DNA of 39,520 nt from Planctomycetota bacterium (GTDB taxonomy: Bacteria; Planctomycetota; MHYJ01; JACPTZ01), in NCBI GenBank assembly GCA_016192525.1, contig JACPTZ010000174.1, positions 1 through 39,520 of the forward strand, given 5' to 3'. Position numbers and translations under genes: made by a program. The notes under the pieces are model-generated. The model was not told the origin of the DNA. It saw only the letters and a program-made list of their open reading frames with translations, and did no database searches. Below, piece by piece: positions 16,765 to 25,304 of this stretch; the stretch's first letter is position 1; the number at the start of each line of letters is the position of its first letter.

Positions 16765-17289
16765 TTATTCGTCCTCCACCGGATTTCCCGCCTCATCGTA
16801 CCCGAATTCCCGGAGCCATGCCTCGGTTTCGCTCTGCGTGAGACCGTGCGACCTCGGGTCGACCTCCTCCTCGACCTCCTTCTGCCGCTTCGCCCGGCGG
16901 GTCTCGATCTCGCCCCAGAACTCCAGGGCGGGGGTCGTGGAGGCGCCCAGCTTCCGGACCGCGGTGACGATGGCGCGATCGGACGAGACGATCCGGAACG
17001 ACTTCGGATGCTCGGCCTTGGCGACGGTGTCGACGATGACCGTGTCGGCGGTGATCCCCTTGGGCGAGAAGGCGATGTCGATCCCGTACTCCCGGCGGGC
17101 GCGGGGGAGGTCTTCCGGCGGTTCGAGACGGCCGTCGAAGACCACCGTAATCCGGATCGATTTCCACGCCCGATGCTCCGAGAGGAGCCGGAGCAGCCGG
17201 TCGCGCGCCTTCTCGAGGGCGCCGGGGCGGCTCACGTCGGGCGCTCGCGGATGGGCGAAGATGAGGTTGTAACCGTCGATGAGGAGCAT
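16765..17289 (-). CDS. NYN-domain (YacP/Rae1-like) ribonuclease
   Basis: This 174-residue protein belongs to the PIN-like NYN family. Rae1/YacP from Bacillus is an endoribonuclease that cuts mRNA on the ribosome. The sequence shows the metal-site pattern: MLLIDGYNLIFA (Asp 5), VVFDGR near residue 52, TADTVIVDTV near 80 and VSSDRAIVTAVRKLG near 102. The C-terminal third is a charged helix (ETRRAKRQKEVEEEVD), which may bind RNA or ribosomes. It lies 39 bases after pyrC and six bases before the kinase gene, so it joins the same transcription unit. Function as a nuclease is a family-based inference. Confidence 0.85.
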   Translation of the reverse strand: MLLIDGYNLIFAHPRAPDVSRPGALEKARDRLLRLLSEHRAWKSIRITVVFDGRLEPPEDLPRARREYGIDIAFSPKGITADTVIVDTVAKAEHPKSFRIVSSDRAIVTAVRKLGASTTPALEFWGEIETRRAKRQKEVEEEVDPRSHGLTQSETEAWLREFGYDEAGNPVEDE

Positions 17290-17328
17290 GGCGCGGGCGA
17301 AGCCCCGGCGACTGGGCGGGTCCCGACC

Positions 17329-18600
17329 CTACGGGTCCATCCGCTTCCCGGACACAATCGTATGCACCACCCGGCCGCGCACCTTCCAGCCGGCGAAAGG
17401 ACAGTTCCGGCTCTTCGATCTGAATTTCGACGGGTCGATCACCCAGGCGCTCTTCGGGTCGAACACGGTGATGTCCGCGTCCGCCCCCGGCTTGAGCGTC
17501 CCCTTGGGGATGCCGAGGATCCGGGCCGGGCCGGCCGTGAGGCGCGCCACCGCCTGGACGAGCGAGAGCACCTTCTTCTCGACCAGTTCGGTGATCACCA
17601 CCGGGAGGGCGGTCTCGAGGCCGATCACACCGAACGGCGCCGCCACGAACTCGCACTCCTTCTCCTCCGCGGCGTGCGGGGCGTGATCGGTGGCGATCGC
17701 GGCGATGGTTCCGTCCCGGAGTCCGTCGCGCACCGCCGCGACGTCGGTGGCGGTGCGGAGCGGCGGGTTCATCTTGAAGTTGGGGTCGTATTCGCGGACC
17801 GCCTCGTCGGTGAGCGCCACGTGGTGCGGGGTCGCCTCCGCGGTGACGCGCAGCCCCCTTTTCTGGGCGGCGCGGACGAGGTCCACCCCCCCCGCCGTGC
17901 TGAGGTGCGCGATGTGCAGGCGGCCGCCGGTGGCGGCCACGAGGGCGATGTCGCGGTGGACCATGATGTCCTCGGCGATGCGCGGCATCCCGGAGAGGCC
18001 GAGCGTCATGGCGACGACGCCCGCGTTCATCACCCCGCTCCCGCACAGGTCGCGGTCCTCGCAGTGGGAGATCACGACGCGGTCGAACATCTTCGCGTAC
18101 TGGAGGCCGATCCGCATCATCTCGGCGTTCTGGACCGGGGCGCCGTCGTCGGAAAACGCCACGGCGCCGCCCCGGACGAGCGCGCCCATCTCGGCCAGTT
18201 CCTCGCCTTTGCGTTCCTTCGTGACCGCCCCGATCGGGTAGACGTTCGCCTTTCCGGCCCGGCGCCCCTGCTGGATGACGAACTCCGCCGCGGCCTGCGT
18301 GTCGACGGCCGGTTCGGTGTTCGGCATGGCCGCCACGCTCGTGAATCCCCCGGCGATGGCCGCCGCCGAGCCGCTCGCGATCGTCTCCTCCTCCTCCTTG
18401 CCCGGTTCGCGGAGATGGACGTGCATGTCCACGAAGCCGGGCGCGACCACCAGCCCGGCAACGTCCAGCACCTCGTCGGCGCCGGAAATCTTCGCGCCGA
18501 TCCGCTTCACCGTTCCGTCGACGCAGAGGAGGTCCGCTACACGGTCGATCCGGTGCGCCGGGTCGATGATGCGGCCGCCCCTGAGGAGGAGACTAGGCAT
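17329..18600 (-). CDS. pyrC: Dihydroorotase
   Basis: This 423-residue amidohydrolase-fold enzyme interconverts carbamoyl aspartate and dihydroorotate, step three of UMP synthesis. Zinc ligands are visible: HVHLREPG (His 60 and His 62), the bridging Asp in FSDDG, His in ISHCED, His in [11 protein letters not shown] and the catalytic Asp in ATDHAPH. The length and these motifs fit the long, type I-like bacterial form that often partners with aspartate carbamoyltransferase. The start overlaps the last eight bases of pyrB, a tight coupling typical of the pair. The C-terminal [13 protein letters not shown] is the usual end of the cyclic amidohydrolase fold. Confidence 0.96.
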   Translation of the reverse strand: MPSLLLRGGRIIDPAHRIDRVADLLCVDGTVKRIGAKISGADEVLDVAGLVVAPGFVDMHVHLREPGKEEEETIASGSAAAIAGGFTSVAAMPNTEPAVDTQAAAEFVIQQGRRAGKANVYPIGAVTKERKGEELAEMGALVRGGAVAFSDDGAPVQNAEMMRIGLQYAKMFDRVVISHCEDRDLCGSGVMNAGVVAMTLGLSGMPRIAEDIMVHRDIALVAATGGRLHIAHLSTAGGVDLVRAAQKRGLRVTAEATPHHVALTDEAVREYDPNFKMNPPLRTATDVAAVRDGLRDGTIAAIATDHAPHAAEEKECEFVAAPFGVIGLETALPVVITELVEKKVLSLVQAVARLTAGPARILGIPKGTLKPGADADITVFDPKSAWVIDPSKFRSKSRNCPFAGWKVRGRVVHTIVSGKRMDP

Positions 18601-19564
18601 CCGGGGCCCCCTCCGCGCGATGCGCGCCGCTGACGTGATAGAGGACCGCCATCCGCACGGCGAGGCCGTTCGTCACCTGCCGGAGGATCACCGATTGCGG
18701 GCCGTCGGCCACCTCCGGGGTGATCTCCACCCCGCGGTTCATCGGTCCGGGGTGGAGGATGAGGAGGTCCGGCTTCGCGCGCCGGAGGCGCTCGCCGTTC
18801 AGCCCGAAGAGGCGCGAGTACTCGGGGAGCGAGGGGAAGAGGCTGCGCTTCTGGCGCTCCATCTGGATCCGCAGCATGTTGATGACGTCCATTTCCGGGA
18901 GGACGGCGTCGAGGTCGTGGGAGACCTTCACGCCGAGCTTCTCGATCGGGCCGGGGATGAGCGTGGAGGGGCCCACGACCGTTACCTCCGCGCCGAGTTT
19001 GCGGAGGCCCCAGATGTCGGAGCGGGCCACGCGCGAGTGGCTGATGTCGCCCACGATGGCGACCTTCAGCCCCTCGATCCGACCCTTGGCTTCGCGGATG
19101 GTGAAGATGTCGAGGAGTCCCTGGGTGGGGTGCTCATGCGCGCCGTCGCCGGCGTTGACCACGCTCGCCTTGAGATGCTTCGCCAGGAGGTGGGGCGCCC
19201 CGGAGGCCCCGTGGCGGATGATGAGGATGTCGATCCCCATCGCCTCGATGTTTTTCGCCGTGTCGATGAGGCTCTCCCCCTTGGTGAGGCTGCTCATGGA
19301 AGTGGGGAAGTCGACGATGTCGGCGCTCATCCGGGCCGAGGCGAGTTCGAAGGAGGTTCGGGTGCGCGTGGAGGGCTCCACGAACATCGTCACCACCACC
19401 TTCCCGCGGAGGGCGGGGACCTTCTTGATGCTCCGGGTCGAAACCTCCTGGAACCCCCTGGCCGTGGCGAGGAGGAGCTCGATCTCCCCGCGGGTGAGTT
19501 CCTGCAGCCCGAGCAGGTCCTTGCGGGTCCAGCCCTCCGGGGCTTTTTTCTTCACCGACGGCAT
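18593..19564 (-). CDS. pyrB: Aspartate carbamoyltransferase catalytic subunit
   Basis: This 323-residue enzyme condenses carbamoyl phosphate and aspartate, the committed step of pyrimidine synthesis. Motifs are the carbamoyl-phosphate loop STRTRTSFE (65-73), SLTKGES (92-98), the HPTQ segment at 145-148, and [11 protein letters not shown] near the C-terminus. The start giving [12 protein letters not shown] has AGGAG seven bases upstream; an upstream ATG adds 20 unrelated residues. No regulatory subunit gene (pyrI) is present. pyrC follows with an eight-base overlap. Upstream lies a 490-base gene-free, repeat-rich gap and then pyrR, so the leader may be regulated by pyrimidines, though no PyrR-binding hairpin is visible on this strand. 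Confidence 0.97.
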   Translation of the reverse strand: MPSVKKKAPEGWTRKDLLGLQELTRGEIELLLATARGFQEVSTRSIKKVPALRGKVVVTMFVEPSTRTRTSFELASARMSADIVDFPTSMSSLTKGESLIDTAKNIEAMGIDILIIRHGASGAPHLLAKHLKASVVNAGDGAHEHPTQGLLDIFTIREAKGRIEGLKVAIVGDISHSRVARSDIWGLRKLGAEVTVVGPSTLIPGPIEKLGVKVSHDLDAVLPEMDVINMLRIQMERQKRSLFPSLPEYSRLFGLNGERLRRAKPDLLILHPGPMNRGVEITPEVADGPQSVILRQVTNGLAVRMAVLYHVSGAHRAEGAPDA

Positions 19565-20054
19565 GCGGCCACTCCTGTCCGGACCGGCACCGCCATTCCG
19601 GAGAGGCCCAAGCGGCCCCTCCACCTCGCGCCCCGCCGGTCACCTCGATGACACGAACACCCCAGGGCGCGCGCCGGACGGAACAGCGTCGCCGCCCAGC
19701 CATCGGCCGACGGCTGGAGGTGCTCTGGAGCGTGCTTCCGGTGAATACCGTCTCTCATTGTTTCTTCAGTGCTCTCAGTGCCTTCAGTGGCCATTCCCCG
19801 CGATCTCTATGGGTGCATCCCGCGTGAACGGCCCTCAGGTTGTCATCCTGAGCGGAACGCCGCCTCCGTTCGGCGGCGTGGAGCGAAGGATCACCAGCGT
19901 AGGCGTCTTTGGGGCGCATCGGCTGGCGATCCTTCGCCTCGGGCTTCGCGTTTCTGTTGTTGTTGTGTTGTAGTTGTTTCTGTGTCCTCTTCTTCCGTTC
20001 ACCTCACTTCGTAATTCGCGTAATTCGCGCCATTCGCGGTTCTCCCCCTTCGCG
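19565..20054. other. Gene-free, repeat-rich gap between pyrB and pyrR
   Basis: This 490-base gap holds no convincing gene. From right to left it contains short tandem words built on ATTCGCG (about 20013-20070), a palindromic dispersed repeat (19840-19937), short iterated words of the type TCTTCAGTGCTCTCAGTGCC (about 19762-19790) and the pyrB leader. The stacked simple repeats suggest a hot spot for small repeat elements. Any pyrB promoter should lie here, but I could not fix one. Confidence 0.6.
19840..19937. repeat. Dispersed palindromic repeat, shortened copy
   Basis: The copy starts with TTGTCATCCTGAGC, holds an inner hairpin with GCCGCC / GGCGGC arms, then CGAAGGATCACCAG, a spacer and the inverted CTGGCGATCCTTCGC. 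The same modules in the same order occur at 30430-30556, but here the closing GCTCAGGATGACAA arm is missing. CATCCTGAGC...GAAGGATC sequences are a known intergenic repeat type in many bacteria. Confidence 0.7.
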
Positions 20055-20729
20055 TCATTCGCGGTCCCCTCTACGAACGCAATCCACAGCATCTTCGCCG
20101 TCTGTTTCCCGGAGGCGCAGCCGGACCGTCTCCGTGCGGTTAGTCTTCATCACGTGGCCCACGAAGTCGGGTTGGATCGGCAGTTCGCGGTGGCCCCGAT
20201 CGATGAGGACGGCGAGGGCGATCGAGGCGGGGCGGCCGAAGTCGACGATTTCGTCGAGCGCGGCCCGGATCGTCCTTCCCGTGAACAGGATGTCGTCCAC
20301 GAGGATGACGTGCATCCCGGAGACGTCGAAGGGGAGCGACGTCCCGTGGACCACCGGTTTCGTGCCGGTTGTGTCCAGGTCGTCGCGGTAGAGCGTGATG
20401 TCGAGCGAGCCGAGCGGATAGGCGTGGCCGGTCCGGCGGGAGAGCCCCGCGGCGAGGCGGTGGGCGAGCGGAACTCCGAGTCTGTGGATGCCGACGAACG
20501 CGAGACGCGGCGTGTCCTCGTACCTTCGGGCGAGGGCGCCGACGACCGAGGCGATCCAGCGCGCCACCACCGGGCCCCGCGCCACGCGCGTCACCCCGGA
20601 CGCCGGAGCGCCTTGCGCCAGCGGCGTCGGAGTGCCCCGCGCCAGCGGCGCTGGTGTGCGCCGCGCCAGCGGCGCTGGAGTGCGCCGCGGAAGCGGCGCC
20701 GACGTGGGCCTCTTCTTTACCGGCCCCAT
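20055..20729 (-). CDS. pyrR: PyrR, pyrimidine operon regulator / uracil phosphoribosyltransferase
   Basis: PyrR is an UMP-sensing PRTase-fold protein that binds pyr leader RNA and can also make UMP from uracil and PRPP. The family core is clear: [27 protein letters not shown], the PRPP loop [20 protein letters not shown] and [16 protein letters not shown]. The total length is 224 residues against about 180 normally. The extra length is an N-terminal tail of eight-residue repeats (APLARRTP type) encoded by a 24-bp tandem DNA repeat. The ATG at 20729 lies inside the end of the mnmE-like gene (13-base overlap), so the two are coupled. pyrB and pyrC follow in the same orientation after 490 bases, which fits a role as their regulator. 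Confidence 0.93.
   Translation of the reverse strand: MGPVKKRPTSAPLPRRTPAPLARRTPAPLARGTPTPLAQGAPASGVTRVARGPVVARWIASVVGALARRYEDTPRLAFVGIHRLGVPLAHRLAAGLSRRTGHAYPLGSLDITLYRDDLDTTGTKPVVHGTSLPFDVSGMHVILVDDILFTGRTIRAALDEIVDFGRPASIALAVLIDRGHRELPIQPDFVGHVMKTNRTETVRLRLRETDGEDAVDCVRRGDRE
20617..20712. repeat. 24-bp tandem repeat in the 5' part of pyrR
   Basis: Three near-identical 24-base units start at 20617, 20641 and 20665, and a degenerate fourth starts at 20689. Each encodes eight residues (APLARRTP type), so copy changes keep the frame. The unit contains the palindromic core GCCAGCGGCGCTGG. An 18-base piece of the same sequence recurs inverted near 22703-22724. Confidence 0.8.
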
Positions 20730-22066
20730 CGGAGTCTCCGATCCAGGAGGTTGAGCGCCCGGAGCACGGCGGAACGGACGCGTTTCGGGGTCGGTAGGAT
20801 AGCGGCCGCGGCCACGCTTTGCAAGCAATCGCCCAGCGCCCGGGATTGCGTCGCGGTCCAGCAGACCGGGCTCCCGGGGGCCGGGGGGAAGCCTCGGCCG
20901 ACGCCCGTGATCGCCAGGGCGTCCAGGATTTCCGCCCGTAGGGCTTCCAGTCCGTCGTCGGAGGGGGCGCAGAGGCGCAAGGGGACGGGTTGGGAGGGGG
21001 GAGCGGTCTTGCGACCTGGAGGTCCCCGATCCGCGGCGAGGTCCACCTTGGTCAGGACCGGCAGCCACGGGGGGGAGGAACGACCGATGTGTCGGGCGAC
21101 GAACCCGGCCCATGCCTCGGCGCGGGACGCGGCATCCGCCGACTCCACCAGCACGAGGAGCAGGTCCGCCGCCCGGGCCGCCCGGGCCCCGGCCCGCTGA
21201 GCCCTCGCATCTATCGTCCCCTGCGGAGCGCCGAAACCGGCCGTGTCGATCCAGGTGACCGGCACGCCCTCGATCGCCCCCGGCTCTTCCACCGTGTCGC
21301 GCGTCGTCCCCGGCGCTTCGTGCACCACGACGCGACTCTTTCCCGCGAGGGCGTTGAGGAGGGTCGATTTCCCCGCGTTCGGCGCCCCGACGATGGCGAT
21401 CCGGAGCGGCGCGAGGCAGGCTTGTCCGAGGGGGAGGGTGGCGCGCCAGGCCCGGAGGCCGGTCACGATCTCTGCGACCGCCGGGACGGCCGTCGCCTTC
21501 GTTGCTGGACCCCTCCCCCCACAGGGGGGAGGGTCGAGAGAAGGGCTCGCGCCGTCCGCGAGATCTTGCATCCGCCCGATCGCTTCCCGCGCCGCCCCCT
21601 CCCGCTGCGCCAGCAGGATCGCTGCGGAGAGGGCGGTCGTCGCGCGGGGGAGCGCCGCCGCCGCCGCGGCCTGGAGCCGGTCCCGTCGCTTGGTCCCTAC
21701 GGCCTGCCGCCAGAAGGCGGCCTCGGTCACCCTGCGTGCGCCCGCCTTGCGGAGGGCCCGTGCCGCGGCGGCCACCACGGCCGTGCCGCCATGGCACGTG
21801 AGGGTGGCCGTCGGCCAGCCGGTGAGACTCTCCTCCGGAGGGATTCGGGCGCAGAGAATCTCGTCCACGATCTCGCCGTCCTGCATGAGGTGGCCGTAGG
21901 CCAGCTCGCGCGGCGTCGCGTTCCCTCGACCGGCCGGTCTGAAGACTCCGGCCATTAGCTCGTCCACGCCGGGGCCGGCGCAGGTGAGGGCCGAGATCCC
22001 TCCCGTTCCCGTCGCGCTCTCGACGGCGAACCAGACCTGTCGGAACGGACGTGCGGGCGAAGGCAT
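20717..22066 (-). CDS. mnmE: Divergent MnmE/TrmE-like GTPase lacking the C-terminal Cys motif
   Basis: MnmE with MnmG modifies U34 of certain tRNAs. This 449-residue protein has the MnmE order: a TrmE-N-like domain (LTCHGGTAV matches the folate-site CHGG), helices, then a G domain with G1 GAPNAGKST (about residue 226), G2 TTRDTVEE, G3 DTAGFG and G4 LTKVD. Two features are odd. The N-domain is shorter and diverged, and the end is [10 protein letters not shown], without the FCIGK/CxGK tail whose Cys is essential in typical MnmE. The low-complexity DPPPCGGRG stretch (near residue 180) is encoded by a perfect palindrome and looks inserted. I use the ATG at 22066 after GGGG; an ATG four codons earlier also exists. 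The stop overlaps pyrR. It may be a specialised paralogue, so the symbol is tentative. Confidence 0.8.
   Translation of the reverse strand: MPSPARPFRQVWFAVESATGTGGISALTCAGPGVDELMAGVFRPAGRGNATPRELAYGHLMQDGEIVDEILCARIPPEESLTGWPTATLTCHGGTAVVAAAARALRKAGARRVTEAAFWRQAVGTKRRDRLQAAAAAALPRATTALSAAILLAQREGAAREAIGRMQDLADGASPSLDPPPCGGRGPATKATAVPAVAEIVTGLRAWRATLPLGQACLAPLRIAIVGAPNAGKSTLLNALAGKSRVVVHEAPGTTRDTVEEPGAIEGVPVTWIDTAGFGAPQGTIDARAQRAGARAARAADLLLVLVESADAASRAEAWAGFVARHIGRSSPPWLPVLTKVDLAADRGPPGRKTAPPSQPVPLRLCAPSDDGLEALRAEILDALAITGVGRGFPPAPGSPVCWTATQSRALGDCLQSVAAAAILPTPKRVRSAVLRALNLLDRRLRWGR
21511..21533. repeat. Perfect 10-bp palindrome inside the mnmE-like gene
   Basis: CCCTCCCCCC and GGGGGGAGGG flank ACA. 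It encodes the DPPPCGGRG stretch in a poorly conserved part of the protein between the helical and GTPase domains, so it is probably a tolerated insertion of a repeat element. Confidence 0.6.
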
Positions 22067-22122
22067 GGCGCCCCACATGCTGCCATGCCGCGACGATGGA
22101 GTCCACGAAGCGCGATGGGGGG

Positions 22123-22593
22123 TCAGCGGACGAGGGTGAGCGTGACCCGCTCTCCGAAGTAGTCGAACTCGACGGCATCGGGGCCCGTGATGGCCGAGAC
22201 CCTGGCTCCTTCGATGGTGTCGCCCATGTACGCGTTCAGGGTCTCGCGGGTCCGGACGAGGGTGATGAACGCGCAGGAGCGGCGCGGGTCGCTGGCGTTC
22301 TCCTTCAGTCCCTGCACGCTGAGGAGCGAGTCGAGGGTGGGGTGGGGAGGCGGGTCGCAGCCGGTCACGTTGCACCAACGCCAGATGGGCTCGTAGTCTT
22401 GCAGGGTCCTTCGTATGGGCACCGGATCCTCGCCCGCACCCTCCTCCACCCGACGCTGCGCATCCCCGGTGAACTCCCTCATCGTACCCGGTGGGGTGGA
22501 GCGCAGGGCGACGTGGATCGACAGCAAAATTGCCCCCAGCGCCAGCCCCGTGTTCGCGATCCTGATCCATCGCTCGACGTGGCGGGTACTCAT
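22123..22593 (-). CDS. Short GspC-like inner-membrane protein without PDZ domain
   Basis: This 156-residue protein has one membrane helix near the N-terminus ([19 protein letters not shown]) and a periplasmic part. The core ([61 protein letters not shown]) is nearly superimposable on residues about 100-175 of the larger protein at 29377-30318. Layout and the GDTIxGAxV signature resemble the homology-region domain of type II secretion protein GspC. Here the PDZ domain is missing, and the protein ends right after the homology region. AAGGAG seven bases before the ATG fixes the start. It lies between a large secreted-protein gene and the mnmE-like gene. A role as a truncated partner in an envelope machine is inference. 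Confidence 0.75.
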   Translation of the reverse strand: MSTRHVERWIRIANTGLALGAILLSIHVALRSTPPGTMREFTGDAQRRVEEGAGEDPVPIRRTLQDYEPIWRWCNVTGCDPPPHPTLDSLLSVQGLKENASDPRRSCAFITLVRTRETLNAYMGDTIEGARVSAITGPDAVEFDYFGERVTLTLVR

Positions 22594-22887
22594 GATGGTC
22601 TCCTTCGTTGTCTCGTCCCGGTCTGCTGGCGCCGACGGCACTGTTTCTTCAACGCATCGGGCCGAAGCGGGTTGGGAGGCTCCTGCGGAGGAGCCGCTAA
22701 GGCGCCGCTGGCGCGGCGCGCCCCAGCGGTCTTACCGCGGCGCGACACGGGAGTTGTCCTTGGGCGCGGCGCGCGAGCGCCGCGTGCGGGATCCCTCGGG
22801 CCGAAGGCCGCCTCATGGGCCTGTCCGCCCGCCGTGTGGCGGGGGGCGGCCGTGCATCGGGAGCGGAAGGGCTCGGGGACGTCCGGG
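22594..22887. other. GC-rich intergenic repeat region
   Basis: This 294-base gap contains several self-complementary GC-rich blocks, for example GGCGCCGCTGGCGCGGCGC near 22703-22721 and GCGCGGCGCGCGAGCGCCGC near 22768. The first shares an 18-base core, inverted, with the tandem repeat in pyrR. No gene or convincing promoter is seen. An AAGGAG site for the next gene lies at its left edge. Confidence 0.5.
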
Positions 22888-25269
22888 CTACTTCCCCGCC
22901 GGCATCGCGGATCCGGGCGACCGGGGCTCGGTCGGGACCGGTTCGAGGAAGAGCTTCAACGGCTTCGCCCCGGGGGAGGGGTAGCGGGCCCGGAAGACGA
23001 GCGACTGCAGCGTGCCGACGGAGGTCTCGCCCGTGTAGGTCTGGCCGAGGGCCCCGGGCGTGACCGGCAGGGCATCCTCGGTGAATTCGAGGGTGTATTT
23101 GACGAGCCGGGTTTCGTCGAGGCCGGCGGTGACGATCCGGACGGCGACCTCCTGTCCCTCCTTGATCGTCTCCGAGCTGAGCGAGAGGTGGGCGCCCCAG
23201 GCCTCGGCGCCGCCGGACTGGGTGTGGCCGGCGGGATCGGTGATTTTGACGGTCATGTCGCCGGTCTGATCCCCGGCGCCGGGGGAGCGGACGAGGGCGG
23301 TGTCTTCGGTGGCGAAGATCACTTCGGCGTCGCTCCGGATCTTCGCGTCGGGGAATTCGAGCGTCGCCTGCATCGCGGGGAGTTCATCCGGGGTGAACGC
23401 GCCGGTGGCGGCGATGATCGCCTCCTGCCCCTCCACCATGCGGACGAGCGGGTTTTGGCCGGTGGGGGAGACGGAACCCAGCGGATCGGTGCCCGGGGAC
23501 TCCCCGTTGGAGGGCGCCTTGCTGGAGGGCGCTGCGGAAGCAGAGCCGGGGGGTGCCTCGCCGGAAGGCGCCTCGCCAGAGGGCGTCGCGGGAGCGGCGC
23601 CCGTCGGGTCGGGGGCGTCCGCCTCCGTCGGCTGGACGGAGAGGCGACTCGGGTCGTCCGGGGCGAGGTTCACCACCGGCGCCTTGGTCGGGAAGTCGGC
23701 GGGCGGAGCGGGATCGGTCACGCTCACCCGGGGCGGCTCGGGCGGCTCGGGCGACGCGGGTGGCACGGGCGGCCGGCCGCCCGTGCCGGGCGTTTCCGGG
23801 CTCACCGGCGCGGGAGGCGTCCCCGCATCGGTCGGGGCCGAAGGCGGAGGGGTTCCACCGCCGTCTCCACTTCCGCCGCTCGGCACGAGCCCGAGGATTC
23901 CCACGGCGGTCCCGGCCACGACGGCGAAGATTTTCGCCGGCTTGACGGGGGTCGTTCCGGCGAAGGTGTCGCCGACTCTCGCGAGCGGCGTCGGGTCTTC
24001 TCCGTCGGGTTGCACCCAGACTTCGTTGATTGCGATGAGCGAGCCGTCCTTGCCGCGGAGGGCGCCCGGGACGGTGAACTTTTGCTTCGGCCTCACGAAC
24101 AGGGTGGCGCTGAAGGCGGAGACATCGTCGGCCGTGCCGGGTCGGACCGGATCGCGGAAAGTGTGTTGCCTGGCCGGGGGCTGATCGCCGGGGGGGGTAT
24201 TCACCGGCGGCTGAGGCGGAGGCGGCGCCGGCGGGGCGACGGTGGATCCCGTGGCCGGAGGCTCGTGTGTTGTCTTCCCGCCGGAGTCCACCGGCGGGGG
24301 CGGCTCCCCGCAGCGGCATGCCTTTTGACGCGGGTTGGAGAGTCCGGCACTCCTCCACAGGAACTTGTGAGATTCCTTGCGTTCCTCGGTCGTCTTCTCT
24401 GTCTCGGTCGTTTCACTTGTCGAGTCGTGTGTCATCCTTCCGTTGGCATCCATCGTTCCTTCGCCGTTCAGGCTCACGTTCGTCGTGCCCGACTCCTTTC
24501 CCTCTGCGGACTTCTTTTCCCCGCCCTCTTTCCCATCCGTCGACCCGGTCGCGGAGTGACTGGTCTCCTCGGTTACTCCGCCCTTGGCTGTTCCGGATCC
24601 TTTTCCACCCACGGAGCCTGAAGTGGTTCCCTTGGAAGTTGACGTGCTGTCACTCGTTGAACTGAATGAGGACGATCCCGAGGCTTCCCCCGGCATGATA
24701 AGGGTCCAGCGCTGGTCGGCATGTTTCAGTACCATGTAGCCGCAACGATGTTGATCCGAGTCCTTCTCGGGCAATGCGTCTTGGTAGCCGTAGCAGGCGT
24801 AGAATCGTCCATCGAGCAAGACGGTGTCCTTCCATACCTTACTTGTGTAGGCATCCATGAACCGCTTCCATGTGGTGAAGGCCCCCTGATCGTCAGGGGA
24901 GTCATCATGGTCCGTCGCCCAGATGCTCAGGTACGAGTAGTAGACCGTGAGCGGATGGCGACATGTCCCACACGCACATGGATGGTCCTGGTTTTCAGCG
25001 ATCATCCCTTCCGACGGCGCGGCCAGGGTGTCCTTACCGGTGGCTTCGTGGGTCTGAGGAGCTTTAGCGAGACGCATTTCCGCCTCCTCCCTCGACTTCT
25101 GACGTTCGCTTCCCCCCTGTTCATAGTACGCGTCCAAGTCGTCCGAAGAGGCCCAGCTTTCCTGTCCCGTGTCCTGTGCATGAGAGCAGGGTCCGAAGAG
25201 CATCAGGGCGAGGATGACGATCATCCCCCGTGTCGCCACTGCTTCCGGAATGCAAACTCGCTCGCTCAT
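22888..25269 (-). CDS. Large secreted, Pro/Ser-rich protein of unknown function
   Basis: The 793-residue product starts MSERVC with AGGAGG seven bases upstream. A hydrophobic run (MIVILALMLFGPCSHAQ) gives a signal peptide or lipoprotein-like leader. Residues about 90-190 hold a Cys-containing domain (CACGTCRHP, FYACYGYQDALP, GYMVLKHADQRWTL). A Ser/Thr/Gly-rich linker follows, then a CRCGEPPPP segment and long Pro-rich stretches. An imperfectly repeated APSGEAPPG-like region and the in-frame palindromic repeat lie in these linkers. The last 170 residues look like a beta-rich (Ig-like) domain: EGQEAIIAATGAF, EGQEVAVRIVTAGLDETRL, LKLFLEPVP. I do not recognise a family. A structural or cell-surface role is likely. 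It is flanked by a carboxypeptidase-regulatory-like gene and the short GspC-like gene in the same orientation. Confidence 0.7.
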   Translation of the reverse strand: MSERVCIPEAVATRGMIVILALMLFGPCSHAQDTGQESWASSDDLDAYYEQGGSERQKSREEAEMRLAKAPQTHEATGKDTLAAPSEGMIAENQDHPCACGTCRHPLTVYYSYLSIWATDHDDSPDDQGAFTTWKRFMDAYTSKVWKDTVLLDGRFYACYGYQDALPEKDSDQHRCGYMVLKHADQRWTLIMPGEASGSSSFSSTSDSTSTSKGTTSGSVGGKGSGTAKGGVTEETSHSATGSTDGKEGGEKKSAEGKESGTTNVSLNGEGTMDANGRMTHDSTSETTETEKTTEERKESHKFLWRSAGLSNPRQKACRCGEPPPPVDSGGKTTHEPPATGSTVAPPAPPPPQPPVNTPPGDQPPARQHTFRDPVRPGTADDVSAFSATLFVRPKQKFTVPGALRGKDGSLIAINEVWVQPDGEDPTPLARVGDTFAGTTPVKPAKIFAVVAGTAVGILGLVPSGGSGDGGGTPPPSAPTDAGTPPAPVSPETPGTGGRPPVPPASPEPPEPPRVSVTDPAPPADFPTKAPVVNLAPDDPSRLSVQPTEADAPDPTGAAPATPSGEAPSGEAPPGSASAAPSSKAPSNGESPGTDPLGSVSPTGQNPLVRMVEGQEAIIAATGAFTPDELPAMQATLEFPDAKIRSDAEVIFATEDTALVRSPGAGDQTGDMTVKITDPAGHTQSGGAEAWGAHLSLSSETIKEGQEVAVRIVTAGLDETRLVKYTLEFTEDALPVTPGALGQTYTGETSVGTLQSLVFRARYPSPGAKPLKLFLEPVPTEPRSPGSAMPAGK
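23756..23786. repeat. 31-bp palindromic repeat, copy 1, in the large secreted-protein gene
   Basis: This 31-base sequence is identical, in the same orientation, to 32060-32090. Its core (23762-23787) is a perfect 26-bp palindrome around GGCCGGCC. On the - strand it encodes GTGGRPPVPP in a Pro-rich linker. Confidence 0.85.
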
Positions 25270-25304
25270 GGGTGCCCTCCTGGCCGGACGGTGCTCACGA
25301 CAGC

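Noticed and set aside
15265..18633. A 1122-residue open frame on the + strand
   Set aside because: It runs antisense to the kinases, nuclease and pyrC, all of which have clear family motifs; its composition is that of a complement-strand artefact.
19595..19608. A match to the PyrR RNA-binding consensus (TTCCGGAGAGGCC)
   Set aside because: It matches about 12 of 14 positions but on the + strand, while pyrB is transcribed from the - strand, so the mRNA would carry the complement.
22051..24621. An 856-residue open frame on the + strand
   Set aside because: It is antisense to the short GspC-like and large secreted-protein genes and lacks any recognisable motif.
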